Source: Papaver somniferum (Eukaryota; Streptophyta; Magnoliopsida; Ranunculales; Papaveraceae). From it: DNA of 64,000 bases. Of the stretch, positions 1-9,378 are shown one piece after another. The notes beneath the pieces were generated by a model. The model searched no databases. It was not told the origin of the DNA and saw nothing but the letters and a program-made list of their open reading frames with translations. The DNA lies in the NCBI RefSeq assembly GCF_003573695.1, contig NC_039362.1, positions 180,429,690-180,493,689 on the forward strand, given 5' to 3'. Numbering within the stretch: the stretch's first letter is position 1; each line of letters opens with the position of its first letter. A program made the position numbers and the translations under genes.

Positions 1-1203
1 TTTTACTAATACCGCGCTGACTGCGTCCTCCGTTGCTGCTATGTACAGTGCCAAAACTTCATCAGGGTCAGGCTTCTGCAGGATAGGGATCGAAGCTAGA
101 TGTTCTTTGATCTTTTAGAATGCTTCCTCGCAATCGGCGCTCCATTCGAACCTGCTCCCTTTCTTAAGAATATTGAAGAAATGTTTGCACTTGTCCGAAG
201 ACCGTGCAATAAATCTGCCCAACGCTGCTATGGACCCATTGAGCTTCTGCACTTCCTTTAGATTCTTTGGTGACGGCATCTCTACTATGGCTTGAATCTT
301 AGCTGGGTCTACCTCGATGCCCCTTTTCGTCACCAGATAACCGAGGAACTTCCCTGAGGTGACACCGAAAGTACATTTCTCCGGATTTACTTTCATGTGA
401 TGCTGTCTCATTGCATTGAAAATATTCCTCAGGTCCTGGTGGTGATTTTTACGCAGCTTGCTTTTGACGAGCATGTCGTCCACGTAGACTTCTAGGGTTC
501 CTCCAATCCATGGTTTGAAGATAGCATCGACCATCCTTTGGTATGTTGCCCCTGCGTTTCGGAGCCCGAAAGGCATTCTGGTATAGCAATAAAGGCCATG
601 TGGTGTATAGAATGCTGTGTGTTGCTGATCTTCTTCTGCCAGGGCTACTTGGTTGTAACCAGAGTATCCGTCCATAAACGACAGCTCCTCGTATCCTTCA
701 ACTGCTTCAACCAGTTGATCTATGCTCGGCAGGGGATAGCTGTCCTTTGGACACGCCTTGTTGAGATTAGTAAAGTCGATGCATATTCTAACCCCTCCAT
801 TTTTCTTAGGAACAATGACCATGTTGGATATCCAGGTAGGATACTTGACTTCCTTGATAAATCCTGCGTCTAGTAGCTTCCGAAGTTCTGTTTCTACCGC
901 CTCATGATATTCTGGAGCCACTTTTCGTATTTTCTGCCTGAACGGGGGTGTGCCCTGTTTGATGCGTAGTTCATGTTGGATTACTTTTGGGTCGATCCCT
1001 GGCATATCTCCTAACTTCCAGGCGAACACATCCGCATATTCCTTAAGTAATTTGGTTAAGGAATGTTCTCTCCCTTCTCCCATGATGGTCCCGATTTTGA
1101 CCATCTTCGGGTCTTCTTCCGTTCCTATGTTGATTTCCTTAGTGGGTTCGACTGGTGTGAACATAGGCTTTGGGTTTCCGAGGACTGGGGCGCTCTTTAA
1201 TTG
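1..1203 (-). pseudogene. Tat-like pol: reverse transcriptase and start of RNase H
   Basis: This is the reverse transcriptase of the minus-strand Tat-like element. Recognisable blocks in order are the linker with GTPPFRQKIRKV, the first RT block GGVRICIDFTNLNKACPKD, the block SFMDGYSGYNQVAL, the PFGLRNAGATYQRMVD block and the catalytic YVDDMLVKS. The thumb region GKFLGYLVTKRGIEVDP follows, then the start of RNase H (ALYIAATEDAVSAVLV) running off the window edge. A TAA at 115-117 interrupts the frame just before RNase H. The frame is continuous with the upstream protease through a TAG at 1204-1206, so gag-pol was probably one polyprotein. The polymerase active site is intact; the interruption suggests decay. 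Confidence 0.85.
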
Positions 1204-2226
1204 CTATTTGGCGTGTTTCTGATCTTTGTTGATTGTTGAGGTACTTGTTTCCGAGCCTCGGACATTACCCTCTTTCGTCAAGCCTTTTCCTGTGGTTTCC
1301 TTAAGGAATAGTTCTACGGCTTTCTCTTTCGTGGTTTCTTGATTTCTTACTCTTCGCATTTTTCGCTGTTCTTCTTGCTCGTTGTTGATATGATCCTGAG
1401 TGGCCTGGAATTCTCGTGTAGCGATTCGATCTCCCTTGATCTCCATAATTCCCTCAGGTGTTGGAAATCTGAGGTACTGGTGGTATGTTGCCACAACTCC
1501 TTTGAGCTTGTGTACCCACTGTCGTCCGATAATGGCGTTGTAGGGGGAAGGGGTATCCACCACACTGAATCGGGTATCCAGTTTCATGGGCCCTGCGTTA
1601 ACCTGTAACACAATGTCTCCCAAGGGCTTCGTGGCCGCTCCATTGAATCCGTAGATGGTGTGATAAGAGGTCATCAACTGTTCATCATGGAGCTTCATCC
1701 GCTTGAATGCGTCATAGAATAGGACATTCACAGAGCTTCCCCCGTCTATGAGGATCTTTTTGAGGTTACATCCCGCTATTGGTAATGTCAGGACCAAGGG
1801 ATCGTTATGGTCTTCCATATCTTCTTCGATATCCTCGGCATCGAAGATGACAGGTAATTCCATCCATTTTTCATGTTCGTCCACTGTTATCCCATCGACC
1901 TTATATAACTCGCAGCGATCTTCAAATTGCTTCCGTAACCTTTTTCCAATCTGTGCTGTGAGCGAGGGTCCTGTGGCTTCGGAACACGAGATGGTGTTGA
2001 TTGTTCGGTTTTCTTCCGGAAGTTGGACTGGTTTGGTTCGTTTGGATCTGTCCTCGGTAACCTCCTTCCGTATGTAATGTTTGAGCTCTCCCGCATCAAT
2101 TAATTTTTGGATCATTATTTTAAGGTTCTTGCATTTTTCGGTCTGGTGTCCGTTGAAACAGTGATACTCACAGTAATCTTTAGACTTCTTGGATCTCGGG
2201 GGCTGCTTTCCCTTTGACCATGGCCA
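1204..2226 (-). pseudogene. Tat-like pol: zinc knuckle and aspartic protease
   Basis: The segment follows gag in the same frame, after a TAA at 2227-2229. Its first residues contain a zinc-knuckle-like stretch (CEYHCFNGHQTEKC) that usually closes Tat gag. The retropepsin domain carries the active-site motif LIDGGSSVNVL with the flap and core sequences GFNGAATKPLGDIVL and AIIGRQWVHKLKGV. It would cleave the gag-pol polyprotein during particle maturation. The segment ends at a TAG whose context is AAA TAG CAA TTA, and the frame continues into reverse transcriptase. DGGSS instead of DTGAS is normal for this lineage. Confidence 0.8.
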
Positions 2227-3906
2227 TTATAAGTTTTCTCTCCCTTTGATCTCTCGTAGGATACGATCATAGCTAGCGTTGAGTTTCGTGTAAACTTGAT
2301 CTTCGAATTTTCGGTCGCCTGTTCTTCGTTCATCCCTCCGTTCCTTTCTATCTTCGTGAGGTCTCTCATCTGAGCAACCCCTTTTGGCCCCATTGGTTTG
2401 TTCTGCTGAATTGGTGCGGTGAGACCTCTGCGGATATGCCCTCGGGTTTTCCCGTTGAATTTCTTCAAGTCGAGCGTGCTTCTCGATAATTATTCGGAGA
2501 TCGCCTTCTGTCTTGGGCACGCTCCCGTGAATTTCAACAAATAGGGGACTCATTCGGTCTAAGCCCCACTTATAGCAATTGATGCTTACCACTGGGTCCA
2601 CGCTTCCTATGGCTTGGCAAATCCTATGCCATCTGTTTGTGTATTCCCTCGTGGTTTCCTTGTAGCCGATTGCTAGTGAAAAGAGCTTATCCATCCCAGT
2701 GTTTACAGTCTTGTTGTACATGTATGTTCTTAAGAATTTCTCTGCAAGTTGGTCATATGAGTGTATGGAGTTTGGTGGCAGATTATCAAACCATGATAAC
2801 GCCGATCCCTTCAAACTTGACGGGAAGTATCTACAGAGTACGGCGTCGTTCTGTCCCCATCTCGCTAGGACGCGGTTGTAGTACCGAACATGTGCAGCAG
2901 GGTCGCTGGACCCATCATAGCATTCGAACGTCGGGACAGGGCATTTCAGGGGAATAGGGATGTTGGCCAAGCGATGCGTCAGGGGCGTGGAGTTAGCTTC
3001 TCTCATAACCTCTTCTAACCTTCCCCCACCTTGTTTATTTTTCAATTGCCTGATCTCTGCCATCATCTCATCTCGCAGTTCCTCCATTGCGTGTTGGTGC
3101 TCAAAATTCTTCAGATCATTTCCGTTTGACTCTCCATCGTCATAATCCGGGTCGGATACGCTATGTCTCCTTGTCGCGTCTTCATTAGTCGCTAGGACGA
3201 CTCTACAGTCTTGGTTTGGCTCTGGTGCTTTGGAGCTTGCTTCATCAAGTTGTTGGCTGGTCTTTGTGCTTAGAGCAATCCGCTCCTTTAAATCTTGATT
3301 TTCTCTGGCCAAAAGAGCTACAGCTTCTGCGTAAACCTGTTGGTTCCTTCTCAGTTCCTCGAGCTCAGCCATTAGTTGGTGTGATTGGTTGGACCCCTGA
3401 TTGGGAGTCCCCGCACGTGCCGCTACAGCCGTGGCGCCGCCCTCCTCCATGGTCTGTACTAAAGGTGGCAGGGGTTCAGCTTCTGTTGCTGGTGTTTCCA
3501 AATTGGAGTGAGCGCCCCTCTGCGGTGCCAGAGCCGCCGGTATGGTTTGATTCTGGTTATTTGTTAGCGGCATTCCAAAGGTTAGCAGATGCGCGGGTTG
3601 GAATGTTCTGGATTCATCCACCCTTTCCCTTGGTTGGTTAAGTTGACTCATGGCGAAGGTATTGCTAGCCTCCGCAGCCTTCGGGACTACCGCGGCTTCC
3701 CCGTATTTTATCGTTGCTGCTCTGAGAGCCGCCATTGCAACAGAATTAGCATTCATGGGTGAAGTGATTTCAGTGGTATCCTGCCTTCGATTGGTCATTT
3801 TAGTTTTATCTCCTTTCTGCTTGCTTCGGGTGATGATCGGGGTTGTCCGGGGTGTTTCTTTTGACAAAGCTTTGGATTTTCCTTCTTCCTGCGTCTTCTC
3901 CTTCAC
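2227..3906 (-). CDS. Tat-like gag
   Basis: This is a 559-residue gag protein. The N-terminal half is low-complexity and charged (Lys, Thr and Gln rich), with a coiled-coil-like stretch around ELEELRNNQQVYAEAVALL. The retrotransposon gag domain occupies roughly residues 325-500 and includes FECYDGSSDPAAHVRYYN, GSALSWFDNLPPNSI and the downstream WHRICQAIG block. The C-terminus is basic and arginine-rich, suited to nucleic-acid binding. The ATG at 3906 follows about 440 bp of leader after the primer-binding site. The terminating TAA at 2227-2229 may be a mutation, because the downstream zinc-knuckle and protease sequence is in the same frame. The product would form the virus-like particle core. 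Confidence 0.8.
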   Translation of the reverse strand: MKEKTQEEGKSKALSKETPRTTPIITRSKQKGDKTKMTNRRQDTTEITSPMNANSVAMAALRAATIKYGEAAVVPKAAEASNTFAMSQLNQPRERVDESRTFQPAHLLTFGMPLTNNQNQTIPAALAPQRGAHSNLETPATEAEPLPPLVQTMEEGGATAVAARAGTPNQGSNQSHQLMAELEELRRNQQVYAEAVALLARENQDLKERIALSTKTSQQLDEASSKAPEPNQDCRVVLATNEDATRRHSVSDPDYDDGESNGNDLKNFEHQHAMEELRDEMMAEIRQLKNKQGGGRLEEVMREANSTPLTHRLANIPIPLKCPVPTFECYDGSSDPAAHVRYYNRVLARWGQNDAVLCRYFPSSLKGSALSWFDNLPPNSIHSYDQLAEKFLRTYMYNKTVNTGMDKLFSLAIGYKETTREYTNRWHRICQAIGSVDPVVSINCYKWGLDRMSPLFVEIHGSVPKTEGDLRIIIEKHARLEEIQRENPRAYPQRSHRTNSAEQTNGAKRGCSDERPHEDRKERRDERRTGDRKFEDQVYTKLNASYDRILREIKGRENL

Positions 3907-4327
3907 GTGCCCTTTTGTTGATGACGAAATCTAGCGTAAACTCGCCTTCTTTACTCACAACACGTTCTCTCTGTATAAATTAATTCAAACAGAAACGGGA
4001 ATATCCGCGTGAAGCGGGTTAGTTGTCGAAATACAATTTTTCAAGAGGGGATTAACACCCGCAGGCTATAAAATACGGGTTAAAGTTTTATTAAAGGCGA
4101 TCTTTAGTAAAAAAAAAAAAAAAAAACTATGAAAATTGTAAATCCGACGGATTAGGACAATAACCCATGCTTGGAACACTAACTCTTATCGAAGGCAAAA
4201 GGTGAGGTTTTTGAATATAATACAGTTGATGAATGATCTATACGGTCAGAGCTGATAAAATCGGAGCAATCATATGCCAAATTATAATGAAATCACAGGA
4301 CAAGATAAATCTTTTACCGGGACGAAG
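3907..4327 (-). other. Untranslated leader of the Tat-like element
   Basis: This is the non-coding stretch between the primer-binding site and the gag start codon. It has a run of 18 A (plus strand) near 4110-4127 and no open frame of note. Packaging and dimerisation signals would be expected here, but none can be identified by eye. Confidence 0.6.
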
Positions 4328-4345
4328 TCCCTGTTTCTAGCGCCA
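4328..4345 (-). other. Primer-binding site of the Tat-like element
   Basis: On the minus strand the sequence TGGCGCTAGAAACAGGGA lies 3-5 nt after the LTR end. TGGCGC followed by TAGAA is the usual form of the tRNA-primer site in Tat-type plant elements. The exact tRNA was not determined. Confidence 0.7.
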
Positions 4346-4348
4346 AAT

Positions 4349-5212
4349 TGTGGACACACGAACTACGTGGTCGTCCGAATGCACACAATCAATCATTAAC
4401 GTCTAAAGAGATTACGATGATGATACCCTGATGTGGATTCATTGGCTCAAAACCCCCGGGTTTATCATGGTCTCCTCCAACTTCCCCGTGCATAGCGATT
4501 ATGCATGGGATACAAATATAAAAGGAAAAAAAAATATATAAGCAGATACGTGCGGAGCTAAATGAATGTAAAGTGCTGAAATGTAAATAAGACCAAGGTT
4601 TACGTGGTTCAGCACTAAGGCCTACATCCACGGGGTTTGTTGTTCTACTATATTATTCACGGTTACACGAATAGTTGAATGACTTTGGGTTTACATATTT
4701 CTCTCCACTATGGGATTAACTTACCCTTGCTATTCTCTCTCTCTCTCTCCTGATGTTTTTTCGATCCCCTTCCCTCTTTGTGGAGATTGGGTATTTATAA
4801 GGTTGGAACGTGGGACCCATCTCTGAAGACCGTTGGAACCTTATCTTCTCATGCCCTTGCGTCCATCACGTGGAGGTCTGCGTTTCCCCCTCGATCCCGC
4901 GGAGGCATCTTCGCTCGTTCCATAGGTCGGTCGACACGTGCACTGCTCAGAGTGTTTAATGCGGGTAGTTGAGGGGTCTGCTCGTGTCAGACAAGTGTCT
5001 TCTGCCCCTGTCAGTCCGTGTCAGCTGACTTTCTCTCCACCGTTGATCTTAGATCCTCTTCTGGGGATGAGATAAAGCAACTCCTAGGGGTTTATTTGGT
5101 GCTTCGTGACGCATCGTGTTTTGATGTTTTGGCTTGCATGCTTTCCACGTACCTTTCTGTATACACGTGTCCGATAGTGAGATATATGTGTACACACTTG
5201 GTTGATGTAACA
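4349..5212 (-). repeat. 5' LTR of the Tat-like element
   Basis: The LTR reads TGTTACATCAACC on the minus strand from 5212 and ends ...TCCACA or ...TCCA at 4349 or 4351, next to the primer-binding site. A TATAAATA box on the minus strand at 4792-4799 is a plausible promoter, and a CT microsatellite lies near 4735-4748. The start was placed where homology to CASP-like exon 3 stops. Both ends are inferred, because the second LTR lies outside the window and cannot be aligned. Confidence 0.6.
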
Positions 5213-5601
5213 TGGTTTTCTAGTGCATTATTTTCCAATGCCTTTACCGTAGATATCCGCGGAGCTGCGGATGATGCAGATGATACCAACAGGTACGCAA
5301 TAATCTGCACACTCAAACGCATCAAATAAGATGGAAACATAAGATAATTGAAGATTATAGAGACCAGACAAGTACTAATAGTAATCTATCCACGCACCTA
5401 ATCTCCAAAAAAGTCAACGAGGCCAGAAGTGCGCGCCTCAAATAGAAGATTTCCGGTGGGGAGGTAGTTAAAATGACGAAGATTTTGAAACAGTGTGTAT
5501 GCCGTGGAAAGGACGCAAGCAGCCAGTATGCAACTGCATAAACTCGCATATAAATTACTAAATCAAAAGGAAGAGATAACATGAATATTCGGATTATATA
5601 G

Positions 5602-7583
5602 TGATGAGTGCCAAATATTGTATATATTTATCCCTTTTTGTTGGCAATTTAACTCATCTTTTATGCGTTAATTCTACATTTTATCCCATATTCTGTATTT
5701 TCATTGTTTTCAAGAATAAATATTTTTCTTACTTAATTTTGCATTTTTTAGGTAATAAATAAAGATTGGATGAGTTGCGGAGCAAAAAGAGCAGAAAAGT
5801 GGTGAAAAGCCGGGAGAAATTACGCAAGGAAGCCGCGAAGAATGGTGCGCACAACCTCATTTTCTACACACAAAAACGCCTCCGTTCTCAGCCGTCAGAT
5901 CAGTTCCCAGAAGCATCCGATGGTCGCTCCTTCATAGAGCATCAAAATCTGAAGTCTCTGCCAAGCACCACAGCGCTGAAATTCCAAGCCTTCAGATTAG
6001 ATGGTAGTTGAATCCAACGGTCGCTCCCTTGCTGTTCATCAACGTTTGATATCTCCGCCTTACACTACAACACCTAACCCCATCTAGAGCCGTTAACTTC
6101 GTTGTATCGAAAAATCTGACGGTCGCTACCAACCTCTTCAGGAGGAACCATCCGATCCACCTACCAGCTTCACATCCCACAGCCCATCTCACGAAACATC
6201 ATCTCTTGATGGACCCGCCTCACACCCTAGTGACCGAGCACCTACACCTCAAACAAACGCACCCTTCTCCCAAACCATCGAGCCCCTTTCTTCTCCACCA
6301 TTACCCTGCTGCAAACCACCTCTCCCTGCAACCGTACCACCACCTTCTTCACCTCCACTGCCACCACCACACCGCCACCAAACACCACCAAACCAACCCT
6401 AAACCTAAACCCATCACTACTATCATCACCCCCCTCTTTCTAGCCCCCTATTTGATTGATTTTTCTTCTCACCTTTCTCTGAAACCCTAGAAGAAAAATC
6501 AATCGATTAGGCGAGTCTAGAGTAGCAATTGACGCGTGGGAATGGAGCAGGAGAGTCAGAGGAAGAATGGGTCGACGCATGGGGGAGAAATTGTGCCATA
6601 AAATTAGGTAATTTGAAAAACCTAATTTCACTGATTTTGGGGGAAAAATTGGGGAAAACCCTAAATGGGTAATGGGGTATAAATTGATGTTATGAGAAGT
6701 GTGTAGGGGACACTGGATATCTCTCTGGACTAGCCAGTAGAGAATTGAACCAAATTTTAATGAACTTCAAATTTCAGTGCTTATCAGTGAACAGTTGAGT
6801 ATTACATATGTTTTTAGTTATCTGATATGTTGCTAATTGTGTCTAATTTATATCTTATGATGAATGTATGTTGCTACATCATGGTTAGCATGAGCTAATC
6901 AGCATCAAGCCAAGGCTCAGTGAAGCCTTGTGCACTGTCAAGTGTAAATGAGCTAGGATAGTTACTTCCTTGTATGTTTTGATTGTGCAAATGAGAGATA
7001 CCAATGCTCATAGAGCCTGTGATTGGCTGTACTGTCAAAAGACAGCCAATGCTAGGGGTAGACTAGTGAGCAATTTGGTGTTCTTCCATTTCTAGATGTA
7101 TGCTTAGGAACAAACATAACCTAGAACATGTCATTTGATTAGGACACAAGGTGGATCATAAGCCTTGGCTTACCCACCAATCCCTTCTCAGTCACTTATA
7201 TTTTCAGTCCTGTGTGTTTGCAACTCAGTTAATTTTTCTTGCCTTTTATTTTCTTGCACTTTGTAGCTTGTGTGCACTGAAGTCAGTGCACAATCCTGCC
7301 CTTGCCCTTGGCTTCCAAGCCTTGGTTCTTTGCTGATTTACCTTGTCTGTTATCTTTCCCTGCTGTGGTTCTTAACTGTTTCTTTATTGCTTTACCTTGC
7401 ATCTTTGGTTCATGCCATTTACCTTGTTTTGCTCACTGCCTTAGTGCATTGTCACCATTGTTAGCCTAGGAAAACTTCTTATATGCTCCTCTCCCTGTGG
7501 ACAAACCCCTACTCATCATTTTATTACAAATCTTGGCCTTGTATACTTGCAAGTGTTTTGTGTGCATCTTAATCACCACAACA
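5602..7583 (+). repeat. 5' LTR of the Athila-type element
   Basis: It is 1982 bp and the same length as the 3' LTR. A TATAAAT box lies at 6678-6684, preceded by C-rich and then G-rich stretches. Differences from the 3' LTR were seen near 5940, 6182, 6805, 6910, 7143, 7438 and 7576. Short open frames inside it are the same in both LTRs and show no protein-family features. Confidence 0.95.
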
Positions 7584-7589
7584 AGTTTT

Positions 7590-7607
7590 TGGCGCCGCTG
7601 CCGGGGA
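7590..7607 (+). other. Primer-binding site of the Athila-type element
   Basis: The sequence TGGCGCCGCTGCCGGGGA starts 6 nt after the 5' LTR. It is the form used by Athila elements and is complementary to the 3' end of a plant aspartate tRNA. Confidence 0.9.
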
Positions 7608-8588
7608 GCTGGCTGCCATCTTTTTGAAGTTTTCAAAGTCTGCTGTTGTTGTTGGCCCTGCCAAGCTGTTGCTGCTGCCAAGCTGCTGCTGCTGCTGTTG
7701 CTGCTGCCAAGCTTGCTGCTGCCAAGCCTGCTGCCAAGCCAACTGGGCTACCAACTGAAGCTGTCAACTGGGCTTGTACACCCTCTGCTGCTGGGCTTGC
7801 AACTTCTGCTCTTGGGCGTTGCTGCTGCTGCTGGGCTCTGCTCCACCTGCTGCTGCTGGGCTTGGACGTGAGCTGCTAGGACGATCCTAAAGCCCAACTG
7901 GGCTGTGCAACTAAAAAGGGGACTAAAAGCCTATTTTTGGGCTTCCCTCCAAAAAACAAGTAAGCCTAACCCATGAGTTAACCCACTTGGGCCTCATTTA
8001 AATTCAAATTTGGGCTTGTAATAATTAATTTAATTATTTATTTGGGATTGTAATAATTTTTATTTATTTTTCTTTTTCTTTTCTTTTTTTTTTATATTTG
8101 GGATTGTAATAATTTTTTTTNNNNNNNNNNNNNNNNNNNNNNNNNNNNNNNNNNNNNNNNNNNNNNNNNNNNNNNNNNNNNNNNNNNNNNNNNNNNNNNN
8201 NNNNNNNNNNNNNNNNNNNNNNNNNNNNNNNNNNNNNNNNNNNNNNNNNNNNNNNNNNNNNNNNNNNNNNNNNNNNNNNNNNNNNNNNNNNNNNNNNNNN
8301 NNNNNNNNNNNNNNNNNNNNNNNNNNNNNNNNNNNNNNNNNNNNNNNNNNNNNNNNNNNNNNNNNNNNNNNNNNNNNNNNNNNNNNNNNNNNNNNNNNNN
8401 NNNNNNNNNNNNNNNNNNNNNNNNNNNNNNNNNNNNNNNNNNNNNNNNNNNNNNNNNNNNNNNNNNNNNNNNNNNNNNNNNNNNNNNNNNNNNNNNNNNN
8501 NNNNNNNNNNNNNNNNNNNNNNNNNNNNNNNNNNNNNNNNNNNNNNNNNNNNNNNNNNNNNNNNNNNNNNNNNNNNNNNNNNNNNNNN
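7608..8588 (+). other. Athila leader with GCT/CTG-rich low-complexity tract and a gap
   Basis: Positions 7645-7870 are an imperfect GCT/CTG repeat giving long Leu, Ala, Cys or Gln runs in different frames; this looks like microsatellite expansion. From 7920 the sequence becomes T-rich, and 8121-8588 is N. The gag start codon is probably inside that gap. Confidence 0.7.
8121..8588. other. Sequence gap (N)
   Basis: 468 N in the Athila leader, after a T-rich tract. It probably hides the gag start. Confidence 1.
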
Positions 8589-9378
8589 GTTAGAATTAAC
8601 CCAGACGAACCTATCGAAATTCTAAGTTCTGAGGGAGACAGTCCAGATCAACCAGAAACAATGGGAGAACCACGTACCCTCAAGGATTATATGTACCCAA
8701 CTAGAGCCAGTCAACCTTCTTGTATTTTGCTNNNNNNNNNNNNNNNNNNNNNNNNNNNNNNNNNNNNNNNNNNNNNNNNNNNNNNNNNNNNNNNNNNNNN
8801 NNNNNNNNNNNNNNNNNNNNNNNNNNNNNNNNNNNNNNNNNNNNNNNNNNNNNNNNNNNNNNNNNNNNNNNNNNNNNNNNNNNNNNNNNNNNNNNNNNNN
8901 NNNNNNNAGAGGTGTTGAGAATGAAAACCCGTACCACCACGTGAGAGAATTCGAGGAAATTTGTGGAACTCTGCGTTTCACTCAAATGACCGACGAAACC
9001 CTGAAGTTAAGGCTTTTTCCTTTTTCCCTGAAAGATAAGGCAAAGGCCTGGCTCTATGCTTTACAGCCTCAATCCATCATGACATGGGATGACCTCACAA
9101 AGGAGTTTTTCAAAAAGTTTTTCCCGAACCACAAGACTGCGACAATTCGTCAAAGTCTGAATAGCTTTGTGCAATTAGAAGGTGAGACCTTAGCTAGATA
9201 CCTGGAGAGATTCAATGAATTATTGCTCCAATGTCCCCATCATGGTTTTGAAAAATGGAGACTTGTGCAAATTTTGTATGAAGGTCTAGATGTGTCCACC
9301 CGAACAACGGTTGAGTCGATGTGTAATGGTCTATTCGTAGATAAAACTGCTGACGCGTCTTGGGACTTCTTGATTTAA
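8589..9378 (+). pseudogene. Athila gag, N-terminal and central part
   Basis: Sequence before the second gap reads VRINPDEPIEILSSEGD and then MGEPRTLKDYM, which resembles the Athila gag N-terminus. After the gap (8732-8907) an open frame from 8908 encodes the retrotransposon gag domain: LRLFPFSLKDKAKAWLYAL, followed by a FFKKFFPNHKT block and ETLARYLERFNELL. A TAA at 9376-9378 interrupts the frame after WDFLI. The reading frame then continues ([13 protein letters not shown]), so the stop is a point lesion rather than a natural end. Gag would form the particle core. Because of the gaps it is not possible to say whether the N-terminus is intact. Confidence 0.8.
8732..8907. other. Sequence gap (N)
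   Basis: 176 N within Athila gag. Confidence 1.

Larger units (their letters stand above)
1..5212 (-). mobile_element. Ty3/gypsy LTR retrotransposon, Tat-like lineage, 5' part only
   Basis: Read on the minus strand, the element runs from a 5' LTR (about 4349-5212) through a primer-binding site, leader, gag, protease and reverse transcriptase, and leaves the window at position 1 within RNase H. Integrase and the 3' LTR must lie to the left. The lineage is inferred from the long gag, the protease core LIDGGSSVNVL and the YVDD polymerase motif. Frame is kept from gag to the window edge, but three in-frame stops interrupt it (2227-2229, 1204-1206, 115-117), so this copy looks inactive. Its outer LTR end lies inside exon 3 of a CASP-like gene. 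The 5 bp just outside (5213-5217) should be the target duplication, but the partner is off the window. Confidence 0.85.

Noticed and set aside
1347..1608. Plus-strand open frames over the Tat-like protease
   Set aside because: Shadow frames of the minus-strand pol, which carries the conserved motifs.
5018..5329. Plus-strand 103-residue frame at the Tat LTR/CASP junction
   Set aside because: It spans an LTR end and antisense exon 3 of a CASP-like gene; the minus strand explains the sequence.
5766..6631. Open frames inside the Athila LTRs
   Set aside because: The same frames occur in both LTRs simply because the LTRs are repeats; no domain and no conserved start context.
7497..7879. Leu/Ala/Cys- and Gln-rich open frames in the Athila leader
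   Set aside because: They come from a GCT/CTG repeat read in different frames and strands and have no family features.
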